Origin: JAEUIE01 sp047602475
Lineage (GTDB): Bacteria > Planctomycetota > Planctomycetia > Gemmatales > HRBIN36
Direction of reading: 5' to 3'
Length of the DNA stretch: 64,000 nt
Assembly: GCA_047602475.1 (NCBI GenBank)
Contig: JASGHE010000006.1
Span: forward strand, 434,001-498,000
Shown: one piece after another, positions 51,382-59,708 of the stretch
Numbering within the stretch: position 1 is the first letter of the stretch
Layout: every line of letters begins with the position of its first letter
Notes under the pieces: model-generated
Told to the model about the DNA's origin: nothing
Seen by the model: the letters and a program-made list of their open reading frames with translations, nothing else
Databases searched by the model: none
Program-made: the position numbers and the translations under genes

Positions 51382-51394
51382 AGTTGCAACTCTA
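51379..51394. repeat. Minimal REP-terminus palindrome
   Basis: TAGAGTTGCAACTCTA is an exact 16-bp palindrome. It equals the two ends of the composite element (AGAGTTGC and GCAACTCT) joined directly. It holds the TAG stops of both convergent genes. Confidence 0.65.
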
Positions 51395-52333
51395 CCAGGG
51401 CAACTTCTCAAGATCGACATTACCACCTGTCAAAATAATCCCCACCCGTTGCCCTCTCAGGTTCAGCGTCCCATCCAGCAGCGACCCCAGCGGCGGACAG
51501 CACGACGGTTCGACGATGATCTTCAGATAACTCCACATCAACTGCATCGCCCGAATCACCGTAGGATCGGTTGCCACGCCGATGCCATCGACATGGTTCC
51601 GAATGATGTTGAACGTACGCTCCGCCAGTGTGGTGCGAAGTCCATCGCAGACCGTCTCCGGCGTCTGTTCTGTCACCAGCGTGCCACTCACATAGGAACG
51701 GTAAGCATCATCCGCCCCCTTCGGTTCGGCACCATACACTCGAATATGGGGAGCGGTACCTTTCACCGCCAGGGCCGTGCCTGACAACAACCCACCACCA
51801 CCCGTGGGAGCGATGACCGCATCGAGTCCCTCGACCTGTTCCATCAACTCCAATGCAGCAGTCCCCTGGCCGGCGATGACTCGATCATCATCAAATGGAT
51901 GGATCAGTTCGTAGCCATGCTCAGCGATCACCCGCTGCGTCGTCTCCTCTCTCGACTTCACGTTGGCGGCACATTCGACGATCTTTGCCCCATAGCCGGC
52001 GATGGCCCGCTTCTTCGGTGCCGGGGCGTTCTCCGGTACCACCACGGTCGCCGGTATCCCGCGCAATCCCGCTGCCCACGCTAGGGCCGCCCCGTGGTTG
52101 CCCGAGGAATGGGTCACCACCCCCCGCTTGGCCACTGCATCGCTGAGCGAGAAGACCGCATTGCACGCCCCCCGCGCCTTGAACGCTCCCACCTTCTGGA
52201 AGTTCTCGCACTTGAAGAACAGCTTCGCCCCCACCAGATCGTTGAGCAGCGTACTCGACATCACCGGCGTACGATGAATGTGAGGCTTAATGCGAACATG
52301 TGCCTGGCGAATATCAGCGAGGGTAGGGGGCAT
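51392..52333 (-). CDS. Threonine/serine dehydratase-like PLP enzyme
   Basis: The 313-aa fold-type II PLP protein has the PLP lysine in GAFKARGACNA, the substrate loop SSGNHGAALAWAA, the glycine loop PTGGGGLLSG and the C-terminal ILTGGNVD. It matches catabolic threonine dehydratase/serine racemase enzymes (about 310-330 aa, no ACT domain). The usual EPSGA segment reads EPSCCPPLGSLL, a variation near the PLP pyridine-nitrogen contact. Substrate preference between Thr, Ser and hydroxyaspartate is open. Confidence 0.88.
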   Translation of the reverse strand: MPPTLADIRQAHVRIKPHIHRTPVMSSTLLNDLVGAKLFFKCENFQKVGAFKARGACNAVFSLSDAVAKRGVVTHSSGNHGAALAWAAGLRGIPATVVVPENAPAPKKRAIAGYGAKIVECAANVKSREETTQRVIAEHGYELIHPFDDDRVIAGQGTAALELMEQVEGLDAVIAPTGGGGLLSGTALAVKGTAPHIRVYGAEPKGADDAYRSYVSGTLVTEQTPETVCDGLRTTLAERTFNIIRNHVDGIGVATDPTVIRAMQLMWSYLKIIVEPSCCPPLGSLLDGTLNLRGQRVGIILTGGNVDLEKLPW

Positions 52334-52502
52334 GAGGAGTTCCAGGTAGCCGAAGTCGTGAGACTTCGGTGAGTCAGCTTATCCACTATTCAGCATAAGA
52401 AATCCAGGAAGCAACCCGCAGGAATAACGAATAAACTAAGGAAATGAACATTTTGCACGACGCGCCCCCCACCGAGGCTGCAATCTCTGGTAGGAGTTAA
52501 GA

Positions 52503-54134
52503 GTGAACCCAACGGCACCATCCTCAACCGCTCGTCTGGCTGGCTACATCCTGCGCTGGCGGCACGATACTTTGGTCGGAACCCTGACTGATGCTGAACT
52601 GCTCCGCCGATTCGTCGCTCAACGAGATGAACAGGCGTTTGCTCAGATGGTTTGCCGACATGGCCCGATGGTGCTGCGCACCTGCAGGCGGATTGTCGGT
52701 CAAGCTCATGATGCCGACGATGCGTTCCAGGCGACGTTCATGGTGCTGGCTCGCCGTGCCGGAGCAATCCAGCCACCGGGCATGCTGGGTGCCTGGCTGC
52801 ATGGCGTAGCTTGCCGTTGTGCTCAGGCATTGCGGCACAAACTGGCCAGACAACGTGGCCGGGAATTGCCGCTGGAGGAGTCTCCCCCTGTGGAAGTTCC
52901 TGCAACCGAAGTGCTGGATTGGCTTCCTTATCTTGACCACGAGATTCAGAGGCTGCCGAAGGTCTATCGCAAGGCAGTAGTGCTCTGTGAGCTGGAAGGC
53001 CGCAGTCGCAAGGAAGTGGCCCTTCTTCTCGGTGTAGCCGAAGGCACGCTCTCCAGCCGATTAGCCACCGCTCGCAAGCGACTGGCGAAACGGTTGGTTC
53101 GTCGAGGGCTGGCCAGTGGGTTGGTTCTTGGCTCCTGGATGGCGATGAACAGCACAGCGACTGCAGCTCTCCCGGAGACCGTGGTGCAATCCACCACGGA
53201 GATGGCCATGAAGCTGTTGCATTCCTCCGCGGCGCTGTCCCTCTCGCCCAGCATCTATTCTCTTACTCAAGGAGCAATGAACTCCATGTTCATCACGAAA
53301 TGTAAAGTCCTGGCCTTCGTCGCAGTCGCTTCCGGTTGTCTGGGATGGGGTTGCTGGCTGATCGGCGAAGCTGCCGCTCACGATGCCCCGGTGTCGCACG
53401 CACTGTTGTCTCCGGTTATCGCCGCGCCATCAGTTCCTACCTCGGAACCGATAGCAGACGATGACGACCACGATAAGAAGCACGACAAGAAACATCAGGA
53501 CCATAAAGACAAAGCCAAAACACCTCAGGAGACCATCACCGGTTCAGGGAAGCTGAAAACGGAAAGTCGTCCGGTGGATCACTTCACTTCCATTCAGTTG
53601 CAGAATGCCGGTAAGCTCACGATCAAACAAACGGGCAAAGAAAAGCTGACGATCAAGACTGACGACAACCTCCTGCCCCTCCTGAAGACCGAGGTCGAAA
53701 ACAATGTGCTGGTTCTCACCAATGCCAAAGACAACGTCAATCTCAAGCCCAGCAAAGACAATGAATATACCATCGAAGTGAAAGCTCTTTCCAAACTGGA
53801 CGTCAACGGTGCAGGCACTATCATCGTGCAAGATCTTGATGGCAAGGAAATGAAAGTGGCCGTTAACGGAGCCGGTACGGTGACTCTGGAAGGAAGTGCG
53901 AGCAATCTCCAGATCACCATCAATGGCGCAGGCACCGTCCATGCCGATCAGTTAAAAGCCGATAACGCTACGGTGAATATCCCCGGTTCTGGCACTGTGA
54001 CGGTCCATGCCAAAGAGACGTTGAAAGCGACCATCCTTGGCACCGGGTCGATCCAATACCAGGGCGACCCCAAGGTGACCAAGACCATACGTGGAGCCGG
54101 CTCGGTCAAGAAATTGGCGACAGGGACGAGATAG
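52503..54134 (+). CDS. ECF sigma factor fused to membrane span and GIN (DUF2807) domain
   Basis: The 543-aa fusion has residues about 25-205 as an ECF sigma factor (LLRRFVAQRDEQAFAQMVCR, DADDAFQATFMVLARRAG, YRKAVVLCELEGRSRKEVAL, SSRLATARKRLAKRL). A membrane span (LAFVAVASGCLGWGCWLIG) sits near 270-288. A His/Asp/Lys tract (about 319-340) follows, then a C-terminal head-GIN/DUF2807 domain with short beta repeats (NGAGTIIVQDLDGKEMK, NGAGTVTLEGSASNLQI). GTG 52503 follows GGAG. The sigma part would be cytosolic and the GIN part extracytoplasmic, so a membrane-tethered sigma that senses the envelope is plausible. Confidence 0.85.
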   Translation: MNPTAPSSTARLAGYILRWRHDTLVGTLTDAELLRRFVAQRDEQAFAQMVCRHGPMVLRTCRRIVGQAHDADDAFQATFMVLARRAGAIQPPGMLGAWLHGVACRCAQALRHKLARQRGRELPLEESPPVEVPATEVLDWLPYLDHEIQRLPKVYRKAVVLCELEGRSRKEVALLLGVAEGTLSSRLATARKRLAKRLVRRGLASGLVLGSWMAMNSTATAALPETVVQSTTEMAMKLLHSSAALSLSPSIYSLTQGAMNSMFITKCKVLAFVAVASGCLGWGCWLIGEAAAHDAPVSHALLSPVIAAPSVPTSEPIADDDDHDKKHDKKHQDHKDKAKTPQETITGSGKLKTESRPVDHFTSIQLQNAGKLTIKQTGKEKLTIKTDDNLLPLLKTEVENNVLVLTNAKDNVNLKPSKDNEYTIEVKALSKLDVNGAGTIIVQDLDGKEMKVAVNGAGTVTLEGSASNLQITINGAGTVHADQLKADNATVNIPGSGTVTVHAKETLKATILGTGSIQYQGDPKVTKTIRGAGSVKKLATGTR

Positions 54135-54136
54135 CA

Positions 54137-54245
54137 GGATGGTAGTCATCACGCTCCGCGTGATGGTGCAGAGAGTAGCTGCAACCACAAGTATCGGTGA
54201 AATGCTTGCCGTCACCCCTCGCGTGGCGGGGCGTGAGGATAAGTC
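54137..54245. repeat. Composite REP element, GATGGTAGTC-type left end
   Basis: GGATGGTAGTCATCACGCTC with hairpin, middle GTAGCTGCAACCACAAGTAT, and a diverged right end CACCCCTCGCGTGGCGGGGC plus GTGAGGATAAG. It starts 3 bp after the TAG stop of the sigma fusion. Confidence 0.7.
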
Positions 54246-54412
54246 TGATCATTCTTAGTGCCAAGGTCTTCTGACCTTGGCATCTGCTTTTGTGAGAGTA
54301 GACACACTGCCTGCGCTGTATATAAGAAAAGATCGCGTAGATGCTTCGAATTGGAATTCGTCAAATCTTCGTGCCGTCGATCAACTAGTGGCAACTATTG
54401 CTCATAATTAGA

Positions 54413-55414
54413 GTGCAGAACATCTGGGAGCATTCCAAGTCAGATCGATCAAAACGGTCAGCTTTTACACTTATCGAATTGCTGGTAGTCATCGCCATCA
54501 TCGCTTTGCTGATGGCCCTCTTGTTGCCGGCCATTCAAAAGGTTCGCGAGGCAGCAAACAAAATGCTGTGCGCCAGCAACCTGCGGCAAATCGGCGTCGC
54601 CATGCACAACTACCACAACGATTACAAGTGCCTGCCGCCCGGCTTTGTTTCCTCTACTGCACCGGGTACCGATACTGCCGCCGGTTGGGGTGGGCTCTTC
54701 TTCCTCCTGCCTTACATCGAACAGGACAACATCTTCAAGAGGCAACAGAACCTCAATCAGCCCGTCGGCGATTCTTCCATCGTTTCTGAAAAGATCAAGA
54801 TGTACATCTGCCCCAGCGATAGTTTCAACGATCTACACCAAGTGAAAGCTCCCGGCGGCGGCGATTTCATCAACAGCTTCGGACAGAAAGTCATGGCTGC
54901 TCCCTGTAGCTATGCCCTCTTTGCCGGTGGCGATGAAACCGAGATCACCACCGGCGACAGCAACGGCCAGTTCCATGGCTGCTTTTACCGTAACAGTAAG
55001 GTTCGCATCACTGACATTACCGACGGCACCACCCATACGGTCATCGCCGGTGAACGAGCTTGCGGCATCACCCGTGGCACCTGGGCGGGCGCTATCCCCG
55101 GTGCTCGCGCCCGTCTCGGCGATGGCAACCCCGCCTGGATCATCAACCCCAATATGGACTACGACCCTGAAGTTTTCGTTCTCATGCATTCCAACTGGAT
55201 CAACGCCAACAACGATCAATCCAACGATGGCGGCACCGATGATCCTTCCAGTTACCATGTCCAGGGCGCTAACCATCTCTTTGGCGATGGCTCGGTACGC
55301 TTCCTCCACAACATTACCGGCGACAAATACAATCCGCCCACCATTGATCGCAAAGCCTTCTGGGCTTTGGGAACTCGTCGAGATGGTGATCAACCGGATG
55401 CTCTGGAAGACTAG
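54413..55414 (+). CDS. DUF1559 prepilin-like secreted protein
   Basis: The 333-aa protein of the planctomycete DUF1559 family has an N-terminal type IV pilin-like cleavage and helix region (SAFTLIELLVVIAIIALLMA, then LLLPAIQKVREAANK), LRQIGVAMHNYHNDYKCLPPG, and the C-terminal HVQGANHLFGDGSVRFL signature. It is probably assembled or exported by a type II secretion/pilus-like system. No ATG start is available. GTG 54413 is tentative, and TTG 54398 is an alternative. Confidence 0.88.
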   Translation: MQNIWEHSKSDRSKRSAFTLIELLVVIAIIALLMALLLPAIQKVREAANKMLCASNLRQIGVAMHNYHNDYKCLPPGFVSSTAPGTDTAAGWGGLFFLLPYIEQDNIFKRQQNLNQPVGDSSIVSEKIKMYICPSDSFNDLHQVKAPGGGDFINSFGQKVMAAPCSYALFAGGDETEITTGDSNGQFHGCFYRNSKVRITDITDGTTHTVIAGERACGITRGTWAGAIPGARARLGDGNPAWIINPNMDYDPEVFVLMHSNWINANNDQSNDGGTDDPSSYHVQGANHLFGDGSVRFLHNITGDKYNPPTIDRKAFWALGTRRDGDQPDALED

Positions 55415-55419
55415 TAACC

Positions 55420-55800
55420 ATGCGGATCATTCTTTTGCTGGCCGTGGCGATTGCAGGCTGCGGCCAATCGGTACCCGTTCCGTCTGATCTTGTCTTCTCC
55501 GGCCAGAAAGTCCAGCATTGGACCACCCTGGCGAAATCGAAGCAGGTTAAAGAACGCAAACACGCCATCGAGGTGCTGGGCAACGTGGGTATCGCCCATC
55601 CCGATGCTATTCCTGCGTTGATAGTCGCGCTGCGCGATACCGACGCCACGATCCGGCTGGCAGCAGTGCTGGGGCTATCCAAGATCGGCCCGCCCGCCGG
55701 GAATGCTTTGCCTGCGTTGGAAGCTTCACTAAAAGACAGTGACAAGCGTGTTGCTGAGCAGGCCAAGCTCGCCATCAAGCGTATTAAGGGTGAAGAGTAA
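55420..55800 (+). CDS. HEAT-repeat lipoprotein
   Basis: The 126-aa product has lipoprotein signal MRIILLLAVAIAGCG (lipobox AIAGC). It is followed by two to three HEAT units (KERKHAIEVLGNVGIAHPDA, AALIVALRDTDATIRLAAVL-like, EASLKDSDKRVAEQAKLAIK). It lies 5 bp after the DUF1559 gene, so probably the same operon, as is frequent for DUF1559 genes followed by small lipoproteins. Confidence 0.85.
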   Translation: MRIILLLAVAIAGCGQSVPVPSDLVFSGQKVQHWTTLAKSKQVKERKHAIEVLGNVGIAHPDAIPALIVALRDTDATIRLAAVLGLSKIGPPAGNALPALEASLKDSDKRVAEQAKLAIKRIKGEE

Positions 55801-55805
55801 TCTCC

Positions 55806-55914
55806 AGAGTTGCCATTAAGCTCCGCGTGATGGATCGGAGAGTGGCTGCCAATGCTAATAGTAATGGTGTAACGGCAAGCCCCCGCCCCCTCATGCGGAG
55901 CATGAGGGCAACCA
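55806..55914. repeat. Composite REP element (109 bp)
   Basis: AGAGTTGCCATTAAGCTCCG on the left, GTGGCTGCCAATGCTAATAG in the middle, and inverted CCCTCATGCGGAGCATGAGG with GCAAC on the right. The plan is identical to 44583. Confidence 0.8.
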
Positions 55915-55985
55915 TAATCCTCCCCGAACCTCCAACTTTCCTGCCGTGTCCCTCAAACTCCTGTGAAATTCTCAAGAAGCGTTGC

Positions 55986-56015
55986 TTGACAACCCCCGTG
56001 GAGAGCCGATGATAT
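55986..56015 (+). promoter_or_regulatory. Candidate sigma-70-type promoter for rsfS
   Basis: TTGACA (55986-55991) and TGATAT (56010-56015) with 18-bp spacing. A leader of about 200 nt follows before the rsfS start, with no other gene in the interval 55801-56217. Confidence 0.35.
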
Positions 56016-56217
56016 CTTGTAGAGAATGTCGAGAGTGGCTATAGTCGCTCTCGGCCAGTTGGGAACCTGTCGCTCCCCCAGCGGGGAGAGCCAGCGGGCG
56101 GGATGTTCTCGCCACATTATTTGAGGAGGTCGGCCACGGTTCAGCTCTGTAGCCAATTTAGGTTTGCCTCCTGCTTCGATGGGTTCCCTGTCTTTCGGAG
56201 TAGAGGAGGATGATCGC

Positions 56218-56646
56218 TTGAGTGCAATTCTAGCCGCCGCGGCTCCTGCCGCCACCGATAGCCCCGTCTTTGCCGGTTCCACTTCTCCCCGTCGTCAACG
56301 TGTCGCTCTTGAACGTGCCGCAGCCTGTGCCCGACTCTGCGAAGAGAACAAGGCCAAGGATGTTATCGTTCTCGATACCCGTTCGATCACGACCGAGTTC
56401 GACTTCCTGGTGCTCGCCACCGGGAACAGTCGCCGTCAACTCCACGCCATGGCTGAGGAGATCGACGATCACATGCAGGGAGAGAAGGAAGCCCGCCTGG
56501 GCATCGAAGGCTATGAATCGTGCAAGTGGATCATTCAGGACTATGGCGACATCGTCGTCCACCTGTTCGATACCTTCAGCCGCGATTTCTACCGCCTCGA
56601 AGACCTCTGGGGCCACGGCAAACAAGTGAACTGGCAGAAGTATTAA
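56218..56646 (+). CDS. rsfS: Ribosomal silencing factor RsfS
   Basis: The 142-aa DUF143 protein has the core DVIVLDTRSITTEFDFLVLATGNSRRQLHAMAEEI and IQDYGDIVVHLFDTFSRDFYRLEDLWG. It binds L14 on the 50S subunit and blocks subunit joining in stationary phase. TTG 56218 was chosen because GAGGAGG lies 8 nt upstream and no such site precedes the earlier in-frame ATG 56179. The N-terminal Ala-rich extension is longer than in most RsfS. Confidence 0.92.
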   Translation: MSAILAAAAPAATDSPVFAGSTSPRRQRVALERAAACARLCEENKAKDVIVLDTRSITTEFDFLVLATGNSRRQLHAMAEEIDDHMQGEKEARLGIEGYESCKWIIQDYGDIVVHLFDTFSRDFYRLEDLWGHGKQVNWQKY

Positions 56647-56663
56647 GAGCCTACGCGCGAGAA

Positions 56664-56791
56664 AAGAGCCTACGGGTTTATCCCGTAGGTGCACTGTCAA
56701 AGAACATGCTGCCCTTCACCAGGCGCAGCATGTTTTCGTTTACGGTAGAGTTCTCGGTAAGCGCACCTACGGGATAAACCCGTAGGCTCTT
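56664..56791. repeat. Composite palindrome with AAGAGCCTACGGG ends
   Basis: AAGAGCCTACGGGTTTATCC plus CGTAGGTGC on the left is repeated in inverse at 56763-56791, enclosing an AACATGCTG...CAGCATGTT hairpin. Single copies of the end unit occur at 57739 and 59501. Confidence 0.8.
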
Positions 56792-56860
56792 CCGCAAGTC
56801 AAAAAATACCCACTCACGGTGAACGAATACCTCCTCGTCACCCCTCTGACAGGAACCCTC

Positions 56861-57733
56861 GTGAACAACGAACACCACCTGCAACTCCCGGACGGCCGTA
56901 CGCTCGCTTACGCCCAGTTTGGCCCACCTGATGGACAGCCTGTCCTCTACTTTCATGGCTCCCCGTCTTCCCGTTTGGAGCCACTGTTTCTCAACAACGA
57001 GATGTTGACTCGGTTCAACCTGCGTATCATCGCCCCGGATCGCCCTGGCATGGGTGGCTCCGATTATCAGCCGGGACGCAGCTTCAGTCACTGGCCTGCC
57101 GATGTTCTCGCCCTTGCTGATTCGCTCGGCATCAAACAGTTTGCCGTCATGGGCAACTCCGGGGGTGGCCCCTACGTCGCTGTCTGTGCTGCGAAGATTC
57201 CTGAGCAGCTTCGCTCAGCGGTCATCGTCTCCGGTGGCTGGCGGATGGACTGGCCCGAAGCGAAAGCCGGCATGCCTTTCCCCAATCGGCTGGTGATGAA
57301 CCTCGCCCGCTATGCACCCTGGCTCCTGCGACTGATGCTGAGCGCCATGGGCGGCATCGCCTTAGGGGAACGTGAGAAGGAACTCGCTCAGATGAAGAAA
57401 CGCATGCCTGCCGCTGACTACGAGGCGTTATCGCAGCCAGGCCAACTCGAAGCCTTTGGCCAATCGATCCGGGAGTCGCTCAGGCAAGGAACCAAAGGAG
57501 CGACGTGGGATCTACAGCAGTATGTGCGAGACTTCGACTTCCGCCCCGACGAAATCCGCATGCCCCTGACATGGTTCCACGGCGAGAAGGACGTGAACTC
57601 CCCCATCGCCCTGGTGCGAAGGGTAGTTAAAGAACTTCCCACCGCCCGCCTCATCACCTATCCCGACGAGGCACATCTTTCGACGCTGATCAATCATCAG
57701 GAAGAGATAGCACAGGCGCTAGTAGGGAATTGA
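56861..57733 (+). CDS. Alpha/beta hydrolase
   Basis: The 290-aa hydrolase has strand LQLPDGRTLAYAQFG, the oxyanion region YFHGSPSS, DRPGMGGSDYQPG, the nucleophile elbow MGNSGGGPYVA (Ser), the acid in WFHGEKDVNSP (Asp) and the His in YPDEAHLSTL. It is an esterase or epoxide-hydrolase-like enzyme, substrate unknown. GTG 56861 with AGGA 6 nt upstream was preferred to GTG 56819, which lacks a ribosome site. Confidence 0.85.
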   Translation: MNNEHHLQLPDGRTLAYAQFGPPDGQPVLYFHGSPSSRLEPLFLNNEMLTRFNLRIIAPDRPGMGGSDYQPGRSFSHWPADVLALADSLGIKQFAVMGNSGGGPYVAVCAAKIPEQLRSAVIVSGGWRMDWPEAKAGMPFPNRLVMNLARYAPWLLRLMLSAMGGIALGEREKELAQMKKRMPAADYEALSQPGQLEAFGQSIRESLRQGTKGATWDLQQYVRDFDFRPDEIRMPLTWFHGEKDVNSPIALVRRVVKELPTARLITYPDEAHLSTLINHQEEIAQALVGN

Positions 57734-57738
57734 AGGTC

Positions 57739-57770
57739 AAGAGCCTACAGGTTTATCCCGTAGGTGCGCC
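57739..57770 (+). repeat. AAGAGCCTACGGG-type hairpin
   Basis: AAGAGCCTACAGGTTTATCC plus CGTAGGTGCGCC: one end unit of the element at 56664, with one mismatch in the stem. Confidence 0.75.
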
Positions 57771-57840
57771 GGCAGGCAATCCAAACGAGATACTGGCTCG
57801 TATACCTCCTCGAACGCTTGTTGTTTGTGGGAGTGTGCCC

Positions 57841-58407
57841 TTGGCCAGCACGGATTACCGTTTCATCAATCGTTGGCGTGTCACCGGTACGGCGGAAGAA
57901 ATCTATCGTGTACTGGACGATTCGCAGGGCTACGTCCGCTGGTGGCCTTCCGTCTGGCTGAAAGCTGAGGTGCTCGAACCGGGCGATGAGCGGGGCATCG
58001 GAAAAGTCATCCGCTACGATTCCAAGGGCTGGCTGCCGTATCTGTTGAACTGGTCATCGAAAACAAAGGAGAAGCAGTATCCCACCAAGCTGGCGTTCCA
58101 GGCCCTGGGCGATTTCGACGGCGAAGGCTGCTGGCTGATCAAGAAGAATGGAACGGAAGTCGATATCGAACATCAATGGACGATCCAGACGAACAAACCG
58201 ATCCTGCGGTATCTTTCCTTTCTGTTTAAGCCCCTCTTCGCCGCCAATCATCGCTGGGCGATGGCACGAGGCGAGGAAAGTCTGAAGCTCGAACTGGCCC
58301 GTCAGCATGCGACAACCGACAAGGAACGAGCCAGTCTGCCTACACCACCCCAGGCGACGTTCATGAGTGAGGCCCGGCGAAAGGCGCTGGGGTTCTCGTT
58401 GCAATGA
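57841..58407 (+). CDS. SRPBCC-type polyketide-cyclase-like protein
   Basis: The 188-aa protein has the SRPBCC pattern RWRVTGTAEEIYRVLDDSQG, VRWWPSVWLKAEVLEPGD, GRV-like strands and DIEHQWTIQTNKPILRYLSF with a long C-terminal helix. The longer frame upstream crosses the 57739 repeat, so a downstream start is needed. TTG 57841 has GGGAG 7 nt upstream, and GTG 57835 is an alternative. Ligand unknown. It lies 107 bp after the hydrolase gene. Confidence 0.7.
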   Translation: MASTDYRFINRWRVTGTAEEIYRVLDDSQGYVRWWPSVWLKAEVLEPGDERGIGKVIRYDSKGWLPYLLNWSSKTKEKQYPTKLAFQALGDFDGEGCWLIKKNGTEVDIEHQWTIQTNKPILRYLSFLFKPLFAANHRWAMARGEESLKLELARQHATTDKERASLPTPPQATFMSEARRKALGFSLQ

Positions 58408-58519
58408 TCGCATCCACCACTCGTCCTTGGTCTCTGACCGGGGACGCAGTGCAATCCCGGCTCCGCCGGGAGTCAGGTGATGAAGATCAAAAAACAATGT
58501 GTTTATTTCGACTCTACTT

Positions 58520-58840
58520 CTACTCTTCCTTTTGAGGTTCTTTCCCAATCAAACCTCTTGCGGCAAACCATGACAGATAACCCACCTTCGTCGCCTTATC
58601 CAACGCCGGCAAAATCATCAGCAAGTCCACCCTTATCGGATTTCGTACCGTCTTTTCCCACGCTTTCATTTCTGTCTCGTAGAGCGCATACATCAACCAG
58701 AGTGAACTGAGGACAAGGAACCTGAAAGTAGCTGATCGAAAGGACCACCTACCCTGGTACCAGAGATCAAAGGCTAAACTGACCATGAACATGGCCATGG
58801 CGAAGGCTATCCACGGAAAGGCGTAGATGATGGAATCCAC
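58520..58840 (-). CDS. Small membrane protein, unknown
   Basis: The 106-aa protein has two predicted membrane spans (IIYAFPWIAFAMAMFMVSLA, FRFLVLSSLWLMYALY) and a basic/acidic cytosolic tail (GLIGKEPQKEE). No family recognised. Confidence 0.65.
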   Translation of the reverse strand: MDSIIYAFPWIAFAMAMFMVSLAFDLWYQGRWSFRSATFRFLVLSSLWLMYALYETEMKAWEKTVRNPIRVDLLMILPALDKATKVGYLSWFAARGLIGKEPQKEE

Positions 58841-59023
58841 GAGAGTGCTCCTGCCTTTGCGTCATAGGTTCATGTCTTCTTCTAACAGATACACGATTCC
58901 CCAAGTCTGAGTTTCAATCATAACTCTGATGGTCGTAGATAACGTATTTTGAGCTTGCACATTCCAGAGCACTATGCGAAGACCATGCCTTCAAGCCAAA
59001 GGCAGACTGACGAAAGACGAGCC

Positions 59024-59470
59024 ATGAACCTCTATCTTGTAACCCTTGTCACGCAACTCTTCACGATGCAAGTGATCGATGGCCAGAGCATGCCTGATCC
59101 CCAAATCTTTCGCACGCTGATCGGTCAACGAGTGGTACTGGAAGGCCTGGCTTGCGACAAACAAAAGGGCTGGTCTGGGAGAATACTGATTCCTTATGGC
59201 CATGAAGTCTTCGTCTCCAATGCCGCTGGCAAGCTGACAAACAACGACACTGGTCTATTAGTGGCCGCGATCCCCCAGGGCCATCTGGTGCGAGTAGTGG
59301 GAGTGTTGACCTACCGCTTGAAGGCACGCCCGAAACCGGCATTTACCCCAGTGGCCGGAATCACCATCGCCCAGCCAGAATACATCCCTCAACATTTTTC
59401 ACTGGAGATGGAATCATTTGAGATCATTGATCGAGCGACGATGTCCGTGCCTCGATTGCAGCCGAAGTAG
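59024..59470 (+). CDS. Small exported OB-like protein, unknown
   Basis: The 148-aa protein has hydrophobic start MNLYLVTLVTQLFTMQV and a beta-rich body (LIGQRVVLEGLACDKQKGWS, VVGVLTYRLKARPKPAF, YFSLEMESFEIIDRATM-like), suggesting a small OB/beta-barrel domain. Conserved Gly and Val spacing suggests a real protein. No family recognised. Confidence 0.6.
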   Translation: MNLYLVTLVTQLFTMQVIDGQSMPDPQIFRTLIGQRVVLEGLACDKQKGWSGRILIPYGHEVFVSNAAGKLTNNDTGLLVAAIPQGHLVRVVGVLTYRLKARPKPAFTPVAGITIAQPEYIPQHFSLEMESFEIIDRATMSVPRLQPK

Positions 59471-59500
59471 TGAGGTCTCGCCCTTAGTTTCCCCCAGACC

Positions 59501-59540
59501 AAGAGCCTACGGGTTTATCCCGTAGGTGCCCTGTCAATGA
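59501..59540 (+). repeat. AAGAGCCTACGGG-type hairpin
   Basis: Same end unit as at 56664 and in addition shares the following CTGTCAA, so the repeat unit is at least 37 bp. Confidence 0.8.
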
Positions 59541-59575
59541 CTTGGCGTTTTTTCGCCGAGGGTCGCAGGCTATCT

Positions 59576-59690
59576 GATCCCGAAGGGATCACAGCTATTA
59601 GCCGGTGGTTGAGCGAAGCGACACCACCGGGTATTGGGCTGTTTTTTGCTCCAGGCACCCTGAAGGGGTGTTAGAGCTGATGACAATTCA
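59576..59690. repeat. Half copy of the ~200-bp palindromic element
   Basis: GATCCCGAAGGGATC, TTAGCCGGTGGTTGAGCGAA, CACCACCGG and GCACCCTGAAGGGGTG follow the left half of the element at 45538. The right half is missing. Confidence 0.75.
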
Positions 59691-59708
59691 GTGACAACAG
59701 CCAACCTA

